Source: Candidatus Uabimicrobium amorphum
GTDB lineage: Bacteria; Planctomycetota; Uabimicrobiia; Uabimicrobiales; Uabimicrobiaceae
Assembly (NCBI RefSeq): GCF_009002475.1
Contig: NZ_AP019860.1
Coordinates: 8,181,547 to 8,245,546, forward strand
DNA: 64,000 bases
Reading direction: 5' to 3'
The notes under the pieces were generated by a model. It was not told the DNA's origin. It made no database searches and saw only the letters and a program-made list of their open reading frames with translations. Below are positions 17,917 through 27,275 of this stretch, piece by piece; the first letter of the stretch is position 1; every line of letters starts with the position of its first letter. A program made the position numbers and the translations under genes.

Positions 17917-18474
17917 TTACTTAACCTCAACGATCATCTCAATTTCCACAGCAACGCCAAGTGGCAAAGAACTCATTCCAACTGCTGCGCGTGCATGTTT
18001 ACCTTTGTCTTTGCCGAAAACGGAGACAAGTAAGTCAGAGCATCCATTAATGACAATAGAGTGCTTGGTAAAATCAGTGCTAGCGTTTACCATTCCTGTT
18101 ACTTTTACAATGCGATTTACGTTATTCAAATCTCCCACAGCATGTTTCAATGACGAAAGTAGAGCAACAGCGCATCTACGTGCCGCCGCCTTTCCTTCTT
18201 CCACATCCAAGTCTTTGCCAACTTTTCCTTTGATCAACTTTCCTTCCGCATCTATGGAAATGTGGCCGGAGAGAAACACTAAATTTCCCGTGCGAACATA
18301 ATGAACAAAATTTGCTTTAAAAGGGCGAAGCGGTTGTAGCTCAATCCCTAACTCTTTGATTTGTTTTTCAGGGTTGGGAGTATGGTCATCTCCAAAAACG
18401 TTGTGTGGTTCACTCACAAAAATAGCCACGACACTCATAGTCAAAATAACGCCAAGAATTAGTATTTTTCTCAT
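17917..18474 (-). CDS. Exported RidA/YjgF-family protein
   Basis: RidA-family proteins deaminate reactive enamine/imine intermediates. Residues about 40-185 carry the family pattern: YVRTGNLVFLSGHISIDAEGKLIKGKVG, AARRCAVALLSSLKHAVGDLNNVNRIVKVTGMVNA in outline, and HARAAVGMSSLPLGVAVEIEMIVEV with the conserved Arg and Glu. This fits the RutC/YjgF branch with 'RxAVG' near the end. Unlike the usual cytosolic members it begins with a signal peptide (MRKILILGVILTMSVVAIFVS), so it is probably periplasmic or lipid-facing. AAGGAAG precedes the ATG. It lies next to the glycan gene set on the same strand but 25 nt after it, so it may be co-transcribed. Confidence 0.85.
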   Translation of the reverse strand: MRKILILGVILTMSVVAIFVSEPHNVFGDDHTPNPEKQIKELGIELQPLRPFKANFVHYVRTGNLVFLSGHISIDAEGKLIKGKVGKDLDVEEGKAAARRCAVALLSSLKHAVGDLNNVNRIVKVTGMVNASTDFTKHSIVINGCSDLLVSVFGKDKGKHARAAVGMSSLPLGVAVEIEMIVEVK

Positions 18475-18499
18475 GAAAACTTCCTTGAATAAAAGTAAT

Positions 18500-19105
18500 T
18501 TAGATTTCGATTTCGCAGAATACTATCAACCATGGAAAAGAGTTTGTCATCTTTATGCATTTAATCTTTTCGTTACTTTGCAAGAAACGACAAAAACTAT
18601 TACTGTTCCAGTGGTTTATATGTTCAGGATGATTTCCCCAACTTTTCCAATATTTGCCACGACAAAAACTTCCTATTTGAAAATATGGTTCATGAGGAAC
18701 CGAAAGTAGTAGATATTTATTTGAAATACGAATTAATTCCTCTAGAGCCTTTTCTGGATTTTGCAGATGTTCTAATACTTCGCAACACATTACCATATCA
18801 AAAAAGTCATTCGCATATTGCGTATTGTAAATGTCACCCACTTGCCAATTTTTATTCGGATATGTATTGTTGCAAAATGCGACACATTCAGGATTGATAT
18901 CAAAACCGTAAACCTCGCTATCGACCAAAACATCGTCAAGCCGTTTAATCGACTCGCCTTCCCCACAACCCGCGTCTAAAAAAACACGTGGTGGTTGCTT
19001 TTCGAGATGTTCACGGAGAACGCGATAGAATCGCCCAATTAGTTTATTTACCACGATGTTCTTGGATTTGAATTTTTGAAAATTCGTTGTATTTACCGAC
19101 ATCAT
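18500..19105 (-). CDS. Class I SAM-dependent methyltransferase
   Basis: A 201-aa methyltransferase with motif I FLDAGCGEGESIKRL (residues about 41-55), acidic post-I VYGFDINPECV, and motif IV region FDMVMCCEVLEHLQNPEKALEEL, all as in Methyltransf_11/23 enzymes. The C-terminal part, HINHWNSNSFCRFL, is typical of sugar or lipid methyltransferases linked to glycan loci. It is the last of three minus-strand genes, after the membrane glycosyltransferase (45-nt gap) and GT2 enzyme. The start may be 19105 or the next ATG at 19102. The substrate is unknown. Confidence 0.82.
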   Translation of the reverse strand: MMSVNTTNFQKFKSKNIVVNKLIGRFYRVLREHLEKQPPRVFLDAGCGEGESIKRLDDVLVDSEVYGFDINPECVAFCNNTYPNKNWQVGDIYNTQYANDFFDMVMCCEVLEHLQNPEKALEELIRISNKYLLLSVPHEPYFQIGSFCRGKYWKSWGNHPEHINHWNSNSFCRFLQSNEKIKCIKMTNSFPWLIVFCEIEI

Positions 19106-19149
19106 TCACTTTCATATGCATTAGCAGATATTTGTCAAACTCGCACCGA

Positions 19150-20649
19150 TTACGGCTTCCTCTTCAAAACAATATAACTTGTTTTAAATTCTAAATTCGT
19201 TCTTACATAGTACTTTTCTAATTCTGCAAAAAAATAATCAGGTATATCGTCAATATGTTGTGTTCTCCAACTTGTCAGTACGACAAAGTCATACTTTTGC
19301 TTTTTTATGGGCTCTAAAAAGTGTTCCTTCGACAAACTGCGGCTTTTAATAAATTGATTTAACAAAATAGGATACAGTATCTGTGGTTTTGACAATAATA
19401 AATTCAACCCAGCATCATCGCTAAAGCAAATAAAACCCTCGCTATTGATCCATTGCGCTATCTTTTGGCGTTCTTTTCCAAATTTTAAAGTTGTTGCAAC
19501 AGCACTATGTGGCGTGTGCTTGAATATTCCGTATGTGGGGAGTATCATCGTGATGATCAACCACAGTAAAAAAAAACCAATAAATGGAAAGGCTTCCTGA
19601 CTTAGATTGCGAAAGTCTATATCTTTAAACCAATAGGCAATGATAATAACGGTAAAATAGAACGTACTCAAGTAATAGTTTAAACCAACACCTGATCTCA
19701 TCGATGTCAATACTGCCCCCGCAAGGCTCACACTCCAAAAAACTAATAGATATAGCATTTTTTCACTGCGCAGCGAAAACACAGCAAATACTGGTAACAA
19801 AGTCAAATATAGCAGAGTGTGTTTTACAAAAAACTTTAGCGCATTACGTAACGAGAAAGGTACATTCATCCCATGAGCAAAAGAAGATAAAAACATTCCA
19901 CCGCTGTAATGTTGCATGGCAAAAACGGTTGCCCCCAAAACAACGACGAACAGCAAAGAGTACCCGAGCACTTTTCTCCAATGCTGGCGAAACAACAACA
20001 CCAACAAAAAAGCCCCCAGAAAAATAATACCTGTGGGTTTGATCAGGTATGCCACCACAATAAGAACGATAGTGAGTACTTCGTATTTAGCACTCTTTTT
20101 GTGACATACAAGGTAGTATATCAGCAAATAAATCGCATTGATCCAGTAATCCGGTCTATACGAAGTCGCCAAAGCATGCATGGCACCAGGTGCCATAAGT
20201 AAAACGACCGCTGCGAACATAAACAGCGGTTTTACATCCAACTCGGAAAGTATTTTAAAAACCAACAATAACGATAGCAATAAACCCAAAACAGAAATAA
20301 ATCGGCCAACATAGTACAAGTCTTGCGTTGAGCATTTAAAAAAACGTCCAATCATTCCCACAGATACATGGGTGAGTACACCGTGAAATGAAGGGTAGTA
20401 TGGTGGGTGCTCTCCGTTAGCGAAAGGCAATTGACCTTGCTGAAATTTTTTCGCAAAAAAAACTTTGCCATCTTCACCTATAGAATTAGACAGAATGAAA
20501 AAGTTGGAATATAAGCGATATATTGTATTGACAGAATTGAGCAACAGCAGTATGAAGGCAATGAAAAGTAATAATGCTAGAAATTGTCGATACAAATTTC
20601 TCTTCGCGATAAAATGCTCAAATTTTGCTGCAAAATTATGGTCAACCAT
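19150..20649 (-). CDS. Multi-pass membrane glycosyltransferase, GT39/PMT-like
   Basis: This is a large integral membrane protein (499 aa) with about 10-12 hydrophobic segments and a small soluble C-terminus (about residues 400-499). The first periplasmic loop after helix 1 contains EDGKVFFAKKFQQGQLPFANGEHPPYYPSFHG in outline; an acidic residue here and the HPP motif are typical of GT-C enzymes such as ArnT/PMT-type proteins using polyprenyl-phosphate sugars. The adjoining GT2 gene (17 nt upstream) would make such a donor, which supports the call. The exact acceptor is unknown. The start has a weak AGGA upstream. Confidence 0.72.
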   Translation of the reverse strand: MVDHNFAAKFEHFIAKRNLYRQFLALLLFIAFILLLLNSVNTIYRLYSNFFILSNSIGEDGKVFFAKKFQQGQLPFANGEHPPYYPSFHGVLTHVSVGMIGRFFKCSTQDLYYVGRFISVLGLLLSLLLVFKILSELDVKPLFMFAAVVLLMAPGAMHALATSYRPDYWINAIYLLIYYLVCHKKSAKYEVLTIVLIVVAYLIKPTGIIFLGAFLLVLLFRQHWRKVLGYSLLFVVVLGATVFAMQHYSGGMFLSSFAHGMNVPFSLRNALKFFVKHTLLYLTLLPVFAVFSLRSEKMLYLLVFWSVSLAGAVLTSMRSGVGLNYYLSTFYFTVIIIAYWFKDIDFRNLSQEAFPFIGFFLLWLIITMILPTYGIFKHTPHSAVATTLKFGKERQKIAQWINSEGFICFSDDAGLNLLLSKPQILYPILLNQFIKSRSLSKEHFLEPIKKQKYDFVVLTSWRTQHIDDIPDYFFAELEKYYVRTNLEFKTSYIVLKRKP

Positions 20650-20666
20650 ACGAAACCGTCCTAAAA

Positions 20667-21608
20667 CTACATCTCGTTGTAGTTAATATGGGGAGTCTTC
20701 TTTTGATAACTCAACATTTCCCCAAGAAAACCTGTCATCAGGAATTGTACCCCAACCATTATCATCATTACACCAATAATAATGGCCGCGACATGCTTCT
20801 GAAACGGTGAACCATTCCAAATTTTTTGCCACATGACATAACATTCAAGAATAAAGCCGATAGTGATGGGAATTAGGGATATAGTGCCAAAAAAGTGTAA
20901 TGGCTTAAAATGATAAGAAGATAAAAATCGCACCGATAAAATATCAAAAAAACCCGTAAAAAAGCGAAAAAAACCGTACTTACTGTGTCCATAAGTCCTT
21001 TTGCGGTGATTTATGGGAATTTCACATACTCGGAATCCACTAATATGCGATAGTTCAGGAATAAAACGGTAACGATCTCCGTACAAATTTAGATTTCGTA
21101 CCGCTTCTTTACGCAGTATACGAAAGCCGCAATTGGAATCACGTAATCTTATACCGAAAAAAAACTGTTTCAAAAAATTGTAGCAAAGTGATGGGATCTT
21201 TTTTAAAGGCTCATTTTGAAAGCGATTTTTTTTCCAGCCGACAACCACATCATAGCCGTCTTTTATTTTTTCGATAAACCGCGGTATCTCATTAGGATCA
21301 TCTTGTAAATCACTATCCATTGTAATGATATATTCGCCCTTAGCCAGCTCAAACCCCGTTGAATAAATAACCGATTTCCCATAATTTCGGGCAAAAGATA
21401 CAACTCTTATCTCAGAGTTTTTATCTTTCATCTCACATAACTTTTCGTAGGAACCATCACGAGAGCCATCATCAAGAAAAATGATTTCATAATTTACCTG
21501 TAGCTTTTCTACTACGGCAATAATTTCATTAAAAAGGCGCTCTATAGATTCTATTTCGTTATATACAGGAATTACAATGCTATACAATTTACTCTCCACC
21601 ATTCTCAT
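20667..21608 (-). CDS. GT2 polyprenyl-phosphate glycosyltransferase (GtrB/DPM-like)
   Basis: The N-terminal GT-A domain has YSIVIPVYNEIESIERLFNE, IIFLDDGSRDGSYE, the DxD-bearing TMDSDLQDDPNEIPRFI, and DSNCGFRILRKEAV. Two C-terminal transmembrane helices lie at about residues 225-250 and 268-295. This layout (GT2 plus two helices, about 313 aa) is that of enzymes making polyprenyl-phosphate sugars for membrane GT-C enzymes. It is first in the three-gene unit and lies directly before the GT39-like gene. The start is taken at the ATG at 21608; a second ATG at 21602 is equally possible. Confidence 0.88.
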   Translation of the reverse strand: MRMVESKLYSIVIPVYNEIESIERLFNEIIAVVEKLQVNYEIIFLDDGSRDGSYEKLCEMKDKNSEIRVVSFARNYGKSVIYSTGFELAKGEYIITMDSDLQDDPNEIPRFIEKIKDGYDVVVGWKKNRFQNEPLKKIPSLCYNFLKQFFFGIRLRDSNCGFRILRKEAVRNLNLYGDRYRFIPELSHISGFRVCEIPINHRKRTYGHSKYGFFRFFTGFFDILSVRFLSSYHFKPLHFFGTISLIPITIGFILECYVMWQKIWNGSPFQKHVAAIIIGVMMIMVGVQFLMTGFLGEMLSYQKKTPHINYNEM

Positions 21609-21801
21609 ACACGACAGATTTTTCGTCTTATATTTTCTGTTAGGATATCATTAACGGTCACGCTAAGGGTCATGATTAGTTTTCATATATACCAGGATAT
21701 ATTCACACTTGTCAAGAAACATCAAAACTCCATTGTTTACAAACACCGTATTCATCGCGTTATGTACAAGAAAATATTAGAATTAAACTGTTTGTATTTG
21801 C

Positions 21802-21807
21802 TATAAT
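21802..21807 (+). promoter_or_regulatory. Possible -10 box (TATAAT) upstream of the SRAP gene
   Basis: A perfect TATAAT lies 43 nt before the ATG at 21851 in AT-rich DNA, preceded by TTTG (an extended -10-like TG is absent). No convincing -35 box is seen at 17 nt, so this is weak. Confidence 0.35.
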
Positions 21808-21850
21808 AAAGTAGATAATAAAAATCATAAAAAATTATGTGAGGTGTATT

Positions 21851-22537
21851 ATGTGTGGAAGGTATACGCTACATTCTTCATTAGAAGAAATTGCCACGGA
21901 ATTTGCAGCAAAAGCTCCGAAGGCCAAAATTGAAAAAAGATATAATGCTGCACCAGCGCAAAAGTTACCCATTATCATCCGCCAACAACAAAACTACATC
22001 AAGTTATTTTCCTGGGGACTTGTTCCTTCCTGGGCAAAAGATCCTGCCATTGGTAGCAAAATGATCAATGCTCGTAGTGAAACAATTGCAGAAAAACCTA
22101 GTTTCCGCAGTGCTTTTCGCAAAAGACGTTGCCTAGTCCCAGTAAATGGTTTTTACGAGTGGCACAAAACAAGCTCGGGAAAGCGACCGGTCTACATCAC
22201 TCCCACCAATGGAAATCTATTCGCCTTTGCCGGTTTGTGGGAAGTATGCGAACAGCAACAACAGCCCATTCATTCCTTTACCATTGCCACTACAGAGCCG
22301 AACAATATACTAAAAGATATCCACAATCGTATGCCCGTAATACTAACAAGTAACGAAGCGCGTAATTTATGGTTACAGCAAGACGCGCCTATCGAAGATT
22401 GCCTAAAGTTGCTACATCCATGTAAAGATGAAGAAATGCAGTATCACTACGTATCGCGCAAGGTCAACGCTACATACAATGATTCTCCTGATCTAATCCA
22501 ACCTGTGGTGTACGACGAACAAAGTGAATTTTTCTAG
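21851..22537 (+). CDS. SRAP-domain protein (YedK/HMCES family)
   Basis: This protein senses and shields abasic sites in single-stranded DNA by forming a thiazolidine crosslink through its N-terminal cysteine. The ATG at 21851 gives MCGRYTLHS, which after methionine removal exposes Cys2 as the family requires; the longer frame from the GTG at 21839 would block this. GAGGTG lies 6 nt upstream. Other hallmarks are YNAAPAQKLPII (the conserved Asn), the FSWGLVPSWAKD segment, MINARSETIAEKPSFRSAFRKRRCLVPVNGFYEW in outline, and HNRMPVIL with the catalytic His. The length is 228 aa. It ends 8 nt before a large kinase gene and is probably co-transcribed. Confidence 0.95.
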   Translation: MCGRYTLHSSLEEIATEFAAKAPKAKIEKRYNAAPAQKLPIIIRQQQNYIKLFSWGLVPSWAKDPAIGSKMINARSETIAEKPSFRSAFRKRRCLVPVNGFYEWHKTSSGKRPVYITPTNGNLFAFAGLWEVCEQQQQPIHSFTIATTEPNNILKDIHNRMPVILTSNEARNLWLQQDAPIEDCLKLLHPCKDEEMQYHYVSRKVNATYNDSPDLIQPVVYDEQSEFF

Positions 22538-22545
22538 GATTTGCG

Positions 22546-25500
22546 ATGAAAACCGAGCAGAGCAAAAACCAAGAAATGCAGTTTATGTTACAACTCATGA
22601 TCAAAAATGGTTTGTGTAGTAAACAACATGCACTGCAATTGTGGCAAAAATGGCAAAAAATAACAATATATGATGCTTCATGCCCGAAAAAATTCCTTGC
22701 CTCACAAGGATTTAGTCAGGTATTGAATATGAACAAAACCCAATTTAACCCTCATACCACCACAGGTGGGCATCAGCAAATGACGCGTAGTGAGCAAACA
22801 AACACCGCACAAAAATTTGGAAATTACCAAATCATTGAAGAAATTGCTCGCGGAGGAATGGGTGTTGTTTACAAAGTCTATCAGCCAGAAATGAAGCGCT
22901 ACGCTGCTCTAAAAGTTCTCAATAACGCCAGCCAAACAGATTTGCGTCTTATACGACGTTTTTTTCGAGAAGCGAAAGTAACCGCCGCATTACAGCACCC
23001 ACATATCATTCCCATTTACGAAATGAGTAACCTGCAAGGTCAAAATTATTTTGTGATGAAGCATGTTACTGGTGGTGACTTTGATGACTTTATCAAAGAG
23101 AATCGCGATGTGGATAAATCCATTGACATTTTAATCAAAGTTTGCCAAGCGCTAGATCACGCTCACAGCCACAATGTCATCCATCGCGATATCAAGCCGT
23201 CTAATATACTGCTCGACGAAAGTGGTGAACCATATCTTGCCGACTTTGGTCTCGCAAAAAATTTGGATAGTAAATCTATGCTCACCCAAACAGGAGCAAC
23301 GCTAGGAACAGCTTTTTACATGGCTCCTGAGCAAATACAATCCAAAAACATAACTACGTCTATTGATATTTACGCCATTGGAGTTATGCTGTATTTTATC
23401 TTGACAAACGAACTGCCTTTTCTCGCAGATAATCCTCCGGCACTATACAAAAAAATCCTAACACAACAACCGATTCCTCCAAAGCAACTGGACAGTTCTA
23501 TACCGCAAAGTTTGCAACATATATGCCTAAAATGTCTGCAAAAAAACCCTAATTTTCGCTACGCGAACGCGTCGCTAATTGCCAAGGATTTACAAAGCTA
23601 CGTTGCAAACAAAAATATAATTTTACACGAAAAGAATGTACGCATTCGCATAGCGCAATTGCTACAAAATAAGGTCATGCGTACGACACTTATCGCTATT
23701 TTCATCGTTTTTATCGCAGGAACAGCGGCCTTTTCGATTTACACATTTTCTGCTTACAAAGGAGAACAGCGCGAAAAAGCATATAGTATATATACGCAAG
23801 CCCAACAAAATTTTGATGAAAACAAAATAGATGTTGCCCAAAAAATGCTAGAACAAATCGCAAATGACAATTCCCTATGGGAATCACACTTTCTTCTTGC
23901 AAAAATTTATTTGCGAAAAAATAATCCTAAACGCGCATTAACACATATTACGAAATCTTTGGACGTTGTTGACACTCCTCAAGGTCATCACTTAAAAGCA
24001 TTGGTGTATTACAGGCAAAAACAGTATAAACAAGCGTTAAAGTACGTTAATATCGGCATTTCACGGCATCGCTACTCAGAGTTCTACCACTTGCGTGCGA
24101 TGATCTATCGCAAAACAAAACCCAAAGCGGCAAAAAAAGATAAGATTTACGCTGGTAAACTAGAACAGAAGATGTTGTCCTCTTTGCGAAAAGAACTTTC
24201 CCAAGCGCAACAGAATAAAGAATGGGGAAAAATCTTGGCCAAACTTCGCTCTGTACAATATAAATATCCAAGTTGTGAAGACATTTATGTGCAAAAAAGT
24301 CAGATATTTTTTGTACAAAAACAATATGATGATGCTGTTCACGAAATAAATCTAGCGATAAAACGCCGCAAACAACACAGCTATTTTCTTGCAAAAAGTA
24401 AGTATTTGCGGTATGCCGGATATCCAAGAAAAGCCTTTTCCTTACTACAAGAGATTTCCGGTGAGGAAAATACAGCTGCTTTTTATAGGGAGCACGCAAA
24501 AACTCTGTTTTTGTTGAAAAAAATGCGCCAAGCCAAAGAAGCATATGAACAAATTGATCAAAATAGTTACACCAAAGAAGACCATGTATTTTTAGCACAA
24601 GTGTTTATCGCTTTACACAAGTACGACACCGCCAAAAAATATCTGGGTAATGTTATTCAACAACATGACAAAGATGATGAAATATTATACCACTATGCCT
24701 ACTGCTTATATAAAAAGTCGCAATATACACAGGCGCAACAATACATCGAAAAAGCTCTACGGCACAACAAAAAGATTCCACCAGCAACTTTAAAATTACT
24801 TGCCGGAAAATGCTACTATAAGCTAGGTAATTTTTCGCGTAGTATAGAAGTTCTCGAAAAAGCACAAGATCAACTACAAAGTAGCGTTGAGCTTCACAAC
24901 GTTTTGGGGGAAATATATCATCAACAAAAAAAATATAGTGACGCCATAAAAGCTTTTTCCAAATGTATAGAGCTACAGCCGTGGAATCCTAAATTTTATA
25001 ATAAGCGCGGCATCCTGTATTCCGAACAGAAAAAGTATACACCAAGTCAAAAAGATTTGCTCAAAGTAGTTAGTTTAAATCCTCAAGATTACAGTCCGAT
25101 CGGTCACATGTTTACTCAAGCATTTGAAAACCCAAATATTCGCGACCAAGAAGGAAATATGCGCTCACTTCTTGGAATAGCCGATCATTTATACAATAAA
25201 ATGGAAGTCGATTTATTTGGCGAAGAAAAACGCAGCCTTACTTCTTTGTATCTTGAGCAAAACAACCTGCTTAAATTAGGTGAAGTTGACGAAAAACGCA
25301 TTGTACAATTCATAAAGACGTTAAGTTCCTCTACGAACAAAGCGCTCATCACGACAGCAACTACTGGTTTACTATCCATGGCACATTCGTCGGTAGTTGC
25401 ACAAAAAATACACGAACAATTAGACAAAGTGCCGAGTAATTTTCGACAAAAATTGCGCAAAATATATACTTCTGCGCAGCGTCGTTACTTACAAGTGCAA

Positions 25501-27201
25501 AGTACACTAATAAAAGTACTCCTTGTACGTCACTATGTCGCTCGTGACGACGAAGCTTTGCGTTCTTTATATCATTTCGATGACAAGGTCAATATACTGC
25601 GTAACATCCTACTTGATGATCAAGAAAACGACATCATTCGTTACTATGCTGCTTCTGCACTTAGAGATTTAAAAACAGTAGAGGCATACACTGTCCTACT
25701 ACAAGAAGTGAAGGGAAGCAACAACGCCGCTTTGTTACTTTGCTCTTTAGTACTCGACAAAAAAGATTTCCACATACAACATTTACAAAAAATACCGCAA
25801 AACGTTTTTTTAAAGTCCATGATTGCGCAATCGACAAAACACCCGGATATACTTAACTTTTTACTTGGCGACTCCTATCTTGCCGTACGCTTATCCGCTG
25901 CAAAGAATTTATGGCTTACGGCAAACGCTAAGGCCGAAAAAATACTTGCGCGTCACCTGCAAAATAAAAATGTTTTTGTGCGACGCTACTGTTATTACCA
26001 CTTTTGGTCCTTTTCATCTCCCGCCTTGGAAAAAATACAAAGCCGCGTTGTGCAACAATACGAAGATCTTTTATTGCTCGGTTTACAAGATGAAAACCAA
26101 GATGTCGTGAGAATTTGCTTGATGAAATGCGCAAATATAGAATCGACAAAATGCATGAAATTCGCTTATACATTAGTAGAAAATGCAAGCCTTTTGGTTC
26201 GTTTCCAAGCTTTGACAACTATCGGACTCAAAGGAGACTTGGAAACCTGTGCCAATTATGCAACAAAGCCCAATGAACCTCTTGTGATCAAAATGCCCAC
26301 AATACTGGCCGTACGTAAAAGCAAAGAAAATAAAAAAGCCAATGTCCTACAGTTTATGAAATTTCTCAAATACCTCTTTGACGAAGAAAACTCCGATATA
26401 CGCGTAATTGCTATGCGGGAAATGGGTGCTACTCATAAAGGCGTGGCAAATGGCTTTTTACTACGCAATTTAGAGCACGAAAACAGTTACAATCGTATAG
26501 GAGCTCTGTTGGGACTTGCAAACGGTGGCAGTAACTATACAAAAACGATACTGCCTATTTTCAACAATGATCCAAACCCGACAGTACGAAGCGCCGCGGC
26601 ATTTGCAATTGTCATGGGTCTGGGTCTCAATAATCGCTGGAAAGAATTGCGAAAATACCATAAAATAATAAAAAAACGTCCTCACGGTATACGTCAAGCG
26701 GCAGCACTCGCTTACTCCAACTTTGTCCTAAAAAATAATAACCGTTACAAGTTTACGATGAAAACAGGTATTTGGAACGAAAGAGAAGTTTATAAAAATT
26801 ATATACAACAGTTGGTTACACATTTTAAAGAATTGAATGAAGCCAGTAAAAAACGTAATGAACGCGCCTTACGATTGTCTTTAGAACTCATGCCGCGGGA
26901 AAGTGAATATCTATTTGAAATGGGCATGTTCTATTTGGTGAATGATCAACTAGAAAAAAGTAAGTCATTTATAGAAAAAGCCATTGCCGAACAACGTAAT
27001 AATGTTGTCTTTACTTTTTGGCTAGCCACAACACAATTTAGGCTCGCAGAACACAACAAAGCATTACAAACGATTCAACGAGCCATCCATCTACACCCTT
27101 GGGATAAAGACATGGTGCTCTTAAAAGCAGATATACTCAAGGCTCTTGGTCAAGAAAAAGAATCCATTGCCGCACGCAAACGGTTAGAACTATTTGAATA
27201 A
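22546..27201 (+). CDS. Membrane Ser/Thr kinase with TPR and HEAT-like repeats
   Basis: A 1,551-aa eukaryote-like kinase. An N-terminal helical module (residues about 10-60, MLQLMIKNGLCSKQHALQLWQKW) resembles those in the kinases at 55562 and 58628. The kinase domain spans about 93-355 with RGGMGVVYK, AALKVL lysine, HRDIKPSN (about 213), DFGLAK (about 232) and MAPEQ, so it should be active. A transmembrane helix lies at about 378-400, then some 10 TPR-like units (about 400-880), a region of HEAT-like helical pairs (about 900-1430; e.g. DIIRYYAASALRDLKTVEAY, NSYNRIGALLGLANGG), and C-terminal TPRs to 1551. The repeats are outside the membrane if the kinase is cytosolic. It starts 9 nt after the SRAP gene with AGGAT upstream. 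The targets are unknown. Confidence 0.9.
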   Translation: MKTEQSKNQEMQFMLQLMIKNGLCSKQHALQLWQKWQKITIYDASCPKKFLASQGFSQVLNMNKTQFNPHTTTGGHQQMTRSEQTNTAQKFGNYQIIEEIARGGMGVVYKVYQPEMKRYAALKVLNNASQTDLRLIRRFFREAKVTAALQHPHIIPIYEMSNLQGQNYFVMKHVTGGDFDDFIKENRDVDKSIDILIKVCQALDHAHSHNVIHRDIKPSNILLDESGEPYLADFGLAKNLDSKSMLTQTGATLGTAFYMAPEQIQSKNITTSIDIYAIGVMLYFILTNELPFLADNPPALYKKILTQQPIPPKQLDSSIPQSLQHICLKCLQKNPNFRYANASLIAKDLQSYVANKNIILHEKNVRIRIAQLLQNKVMRTTLIAIFIVFIAGTAAFSIYTFSAYKGEQREKAYSIYTQAQQNFDENKIDVAQKMLEQIANDNSLWESHFLLAKIYLRKNNPKRALTHITKSLDVVDTPQGHHLKALVYYRQKQYKQALKYVNIGISRHRYSEFYHLRAMIYRKTKPKAAKKDKIYAGKLEQKMLSSLRKELSQAQQNKEWGKILAKLRSVQYKYPSCEDIYVQKSQIFFVQKQYDDAVHEINLAIKRRKQHSYFLAKSKYLRYAGYPRKAFSLLQEISGEENTAAFYREHAKTLFLLKKMRQAKEAYEQIDQNSYTKEDHVFLAQVFIALHKYDTAKKYLGNVIQQHDKDDEILYHYAYCLYKKSQYTQAQQYIEKALRHNKKIPPATLKLLAGKCYYKLGNFSRSIEVLEKAQDQLQSSVELHNVLGEIYHQQKKYSDAIKAFSKCIELQPWNPKFYNKRGILYSEQKKYTPSQKDLLKVVSLNPQDYSPIGHMFTQAFENPNIRDQEGNMRSLLGIADHLYNKMEVDLFGEEKRSLTSLYLEQNNLLKLGEVDEKRIVQFIKTLSSSTNKALITTATTGLLSMAHSSVVAQKIHEQLDKVPSNFRQKLRKIYTSAQRRYLQVQSTLIKVLLVRHYVARDDEALRSLYHFDDKVNILRNILLDDQENDIIRYYAASALRDLKTVEAYTVLLQEVKGSNNAALLLCSLVLDKKDFHIQHLQKIPQNVFLKSMIAQSTKHPDILNFLLGDSYLAVRLSAAKNLWLTANAKAEKILARHLQNKNVFVRRYCYYHFWSFSSPALEKIQSRVVQQYEDLLLLGLQDENQDVVRICLMKCANIESTKCMKFAYTLVENASLLVRFQALTTIGLKGDLETCANYATKPNEPLVIKMPTILAVRKSKENKKANVLQFMKFLKYLFDEENSDIRVIAMREMGATHKGVANGFLLRNLEHENSYNRIGALLGLANGGSNYTKTILPIFNNDPNPTVRSAAAFAIVMGLGLNNRWKELRKYHKIIKKRPHGIRQAAALAYSNFVLKNNNRYKFTMKTGIWNEREVYKNYIQQLVTHFKELNEASKKRNERALRLSLELMPRESEYLFEMGMFYLVNDQLEKSKSFIEKAIAEQRNNVVFTFWLATTQFRLAEHNKALQTIQRAIHLHPWDKDMVLLKADILKALGQEKESIAARKRLELFE

Positions 27202-27275
27202 GTTGTAAACGCCGCAAGATAACTACCTTCGCAACACTACCACAATACCATTACTTAAAATTTAAGGACTCTCTT

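Noticed and set aside
24047..24598. 183-codon minus-strand frame opposite the large kinase
   Set aside because: It is antisense to the TPR region, has no start signal, and shows no recognisable protein.
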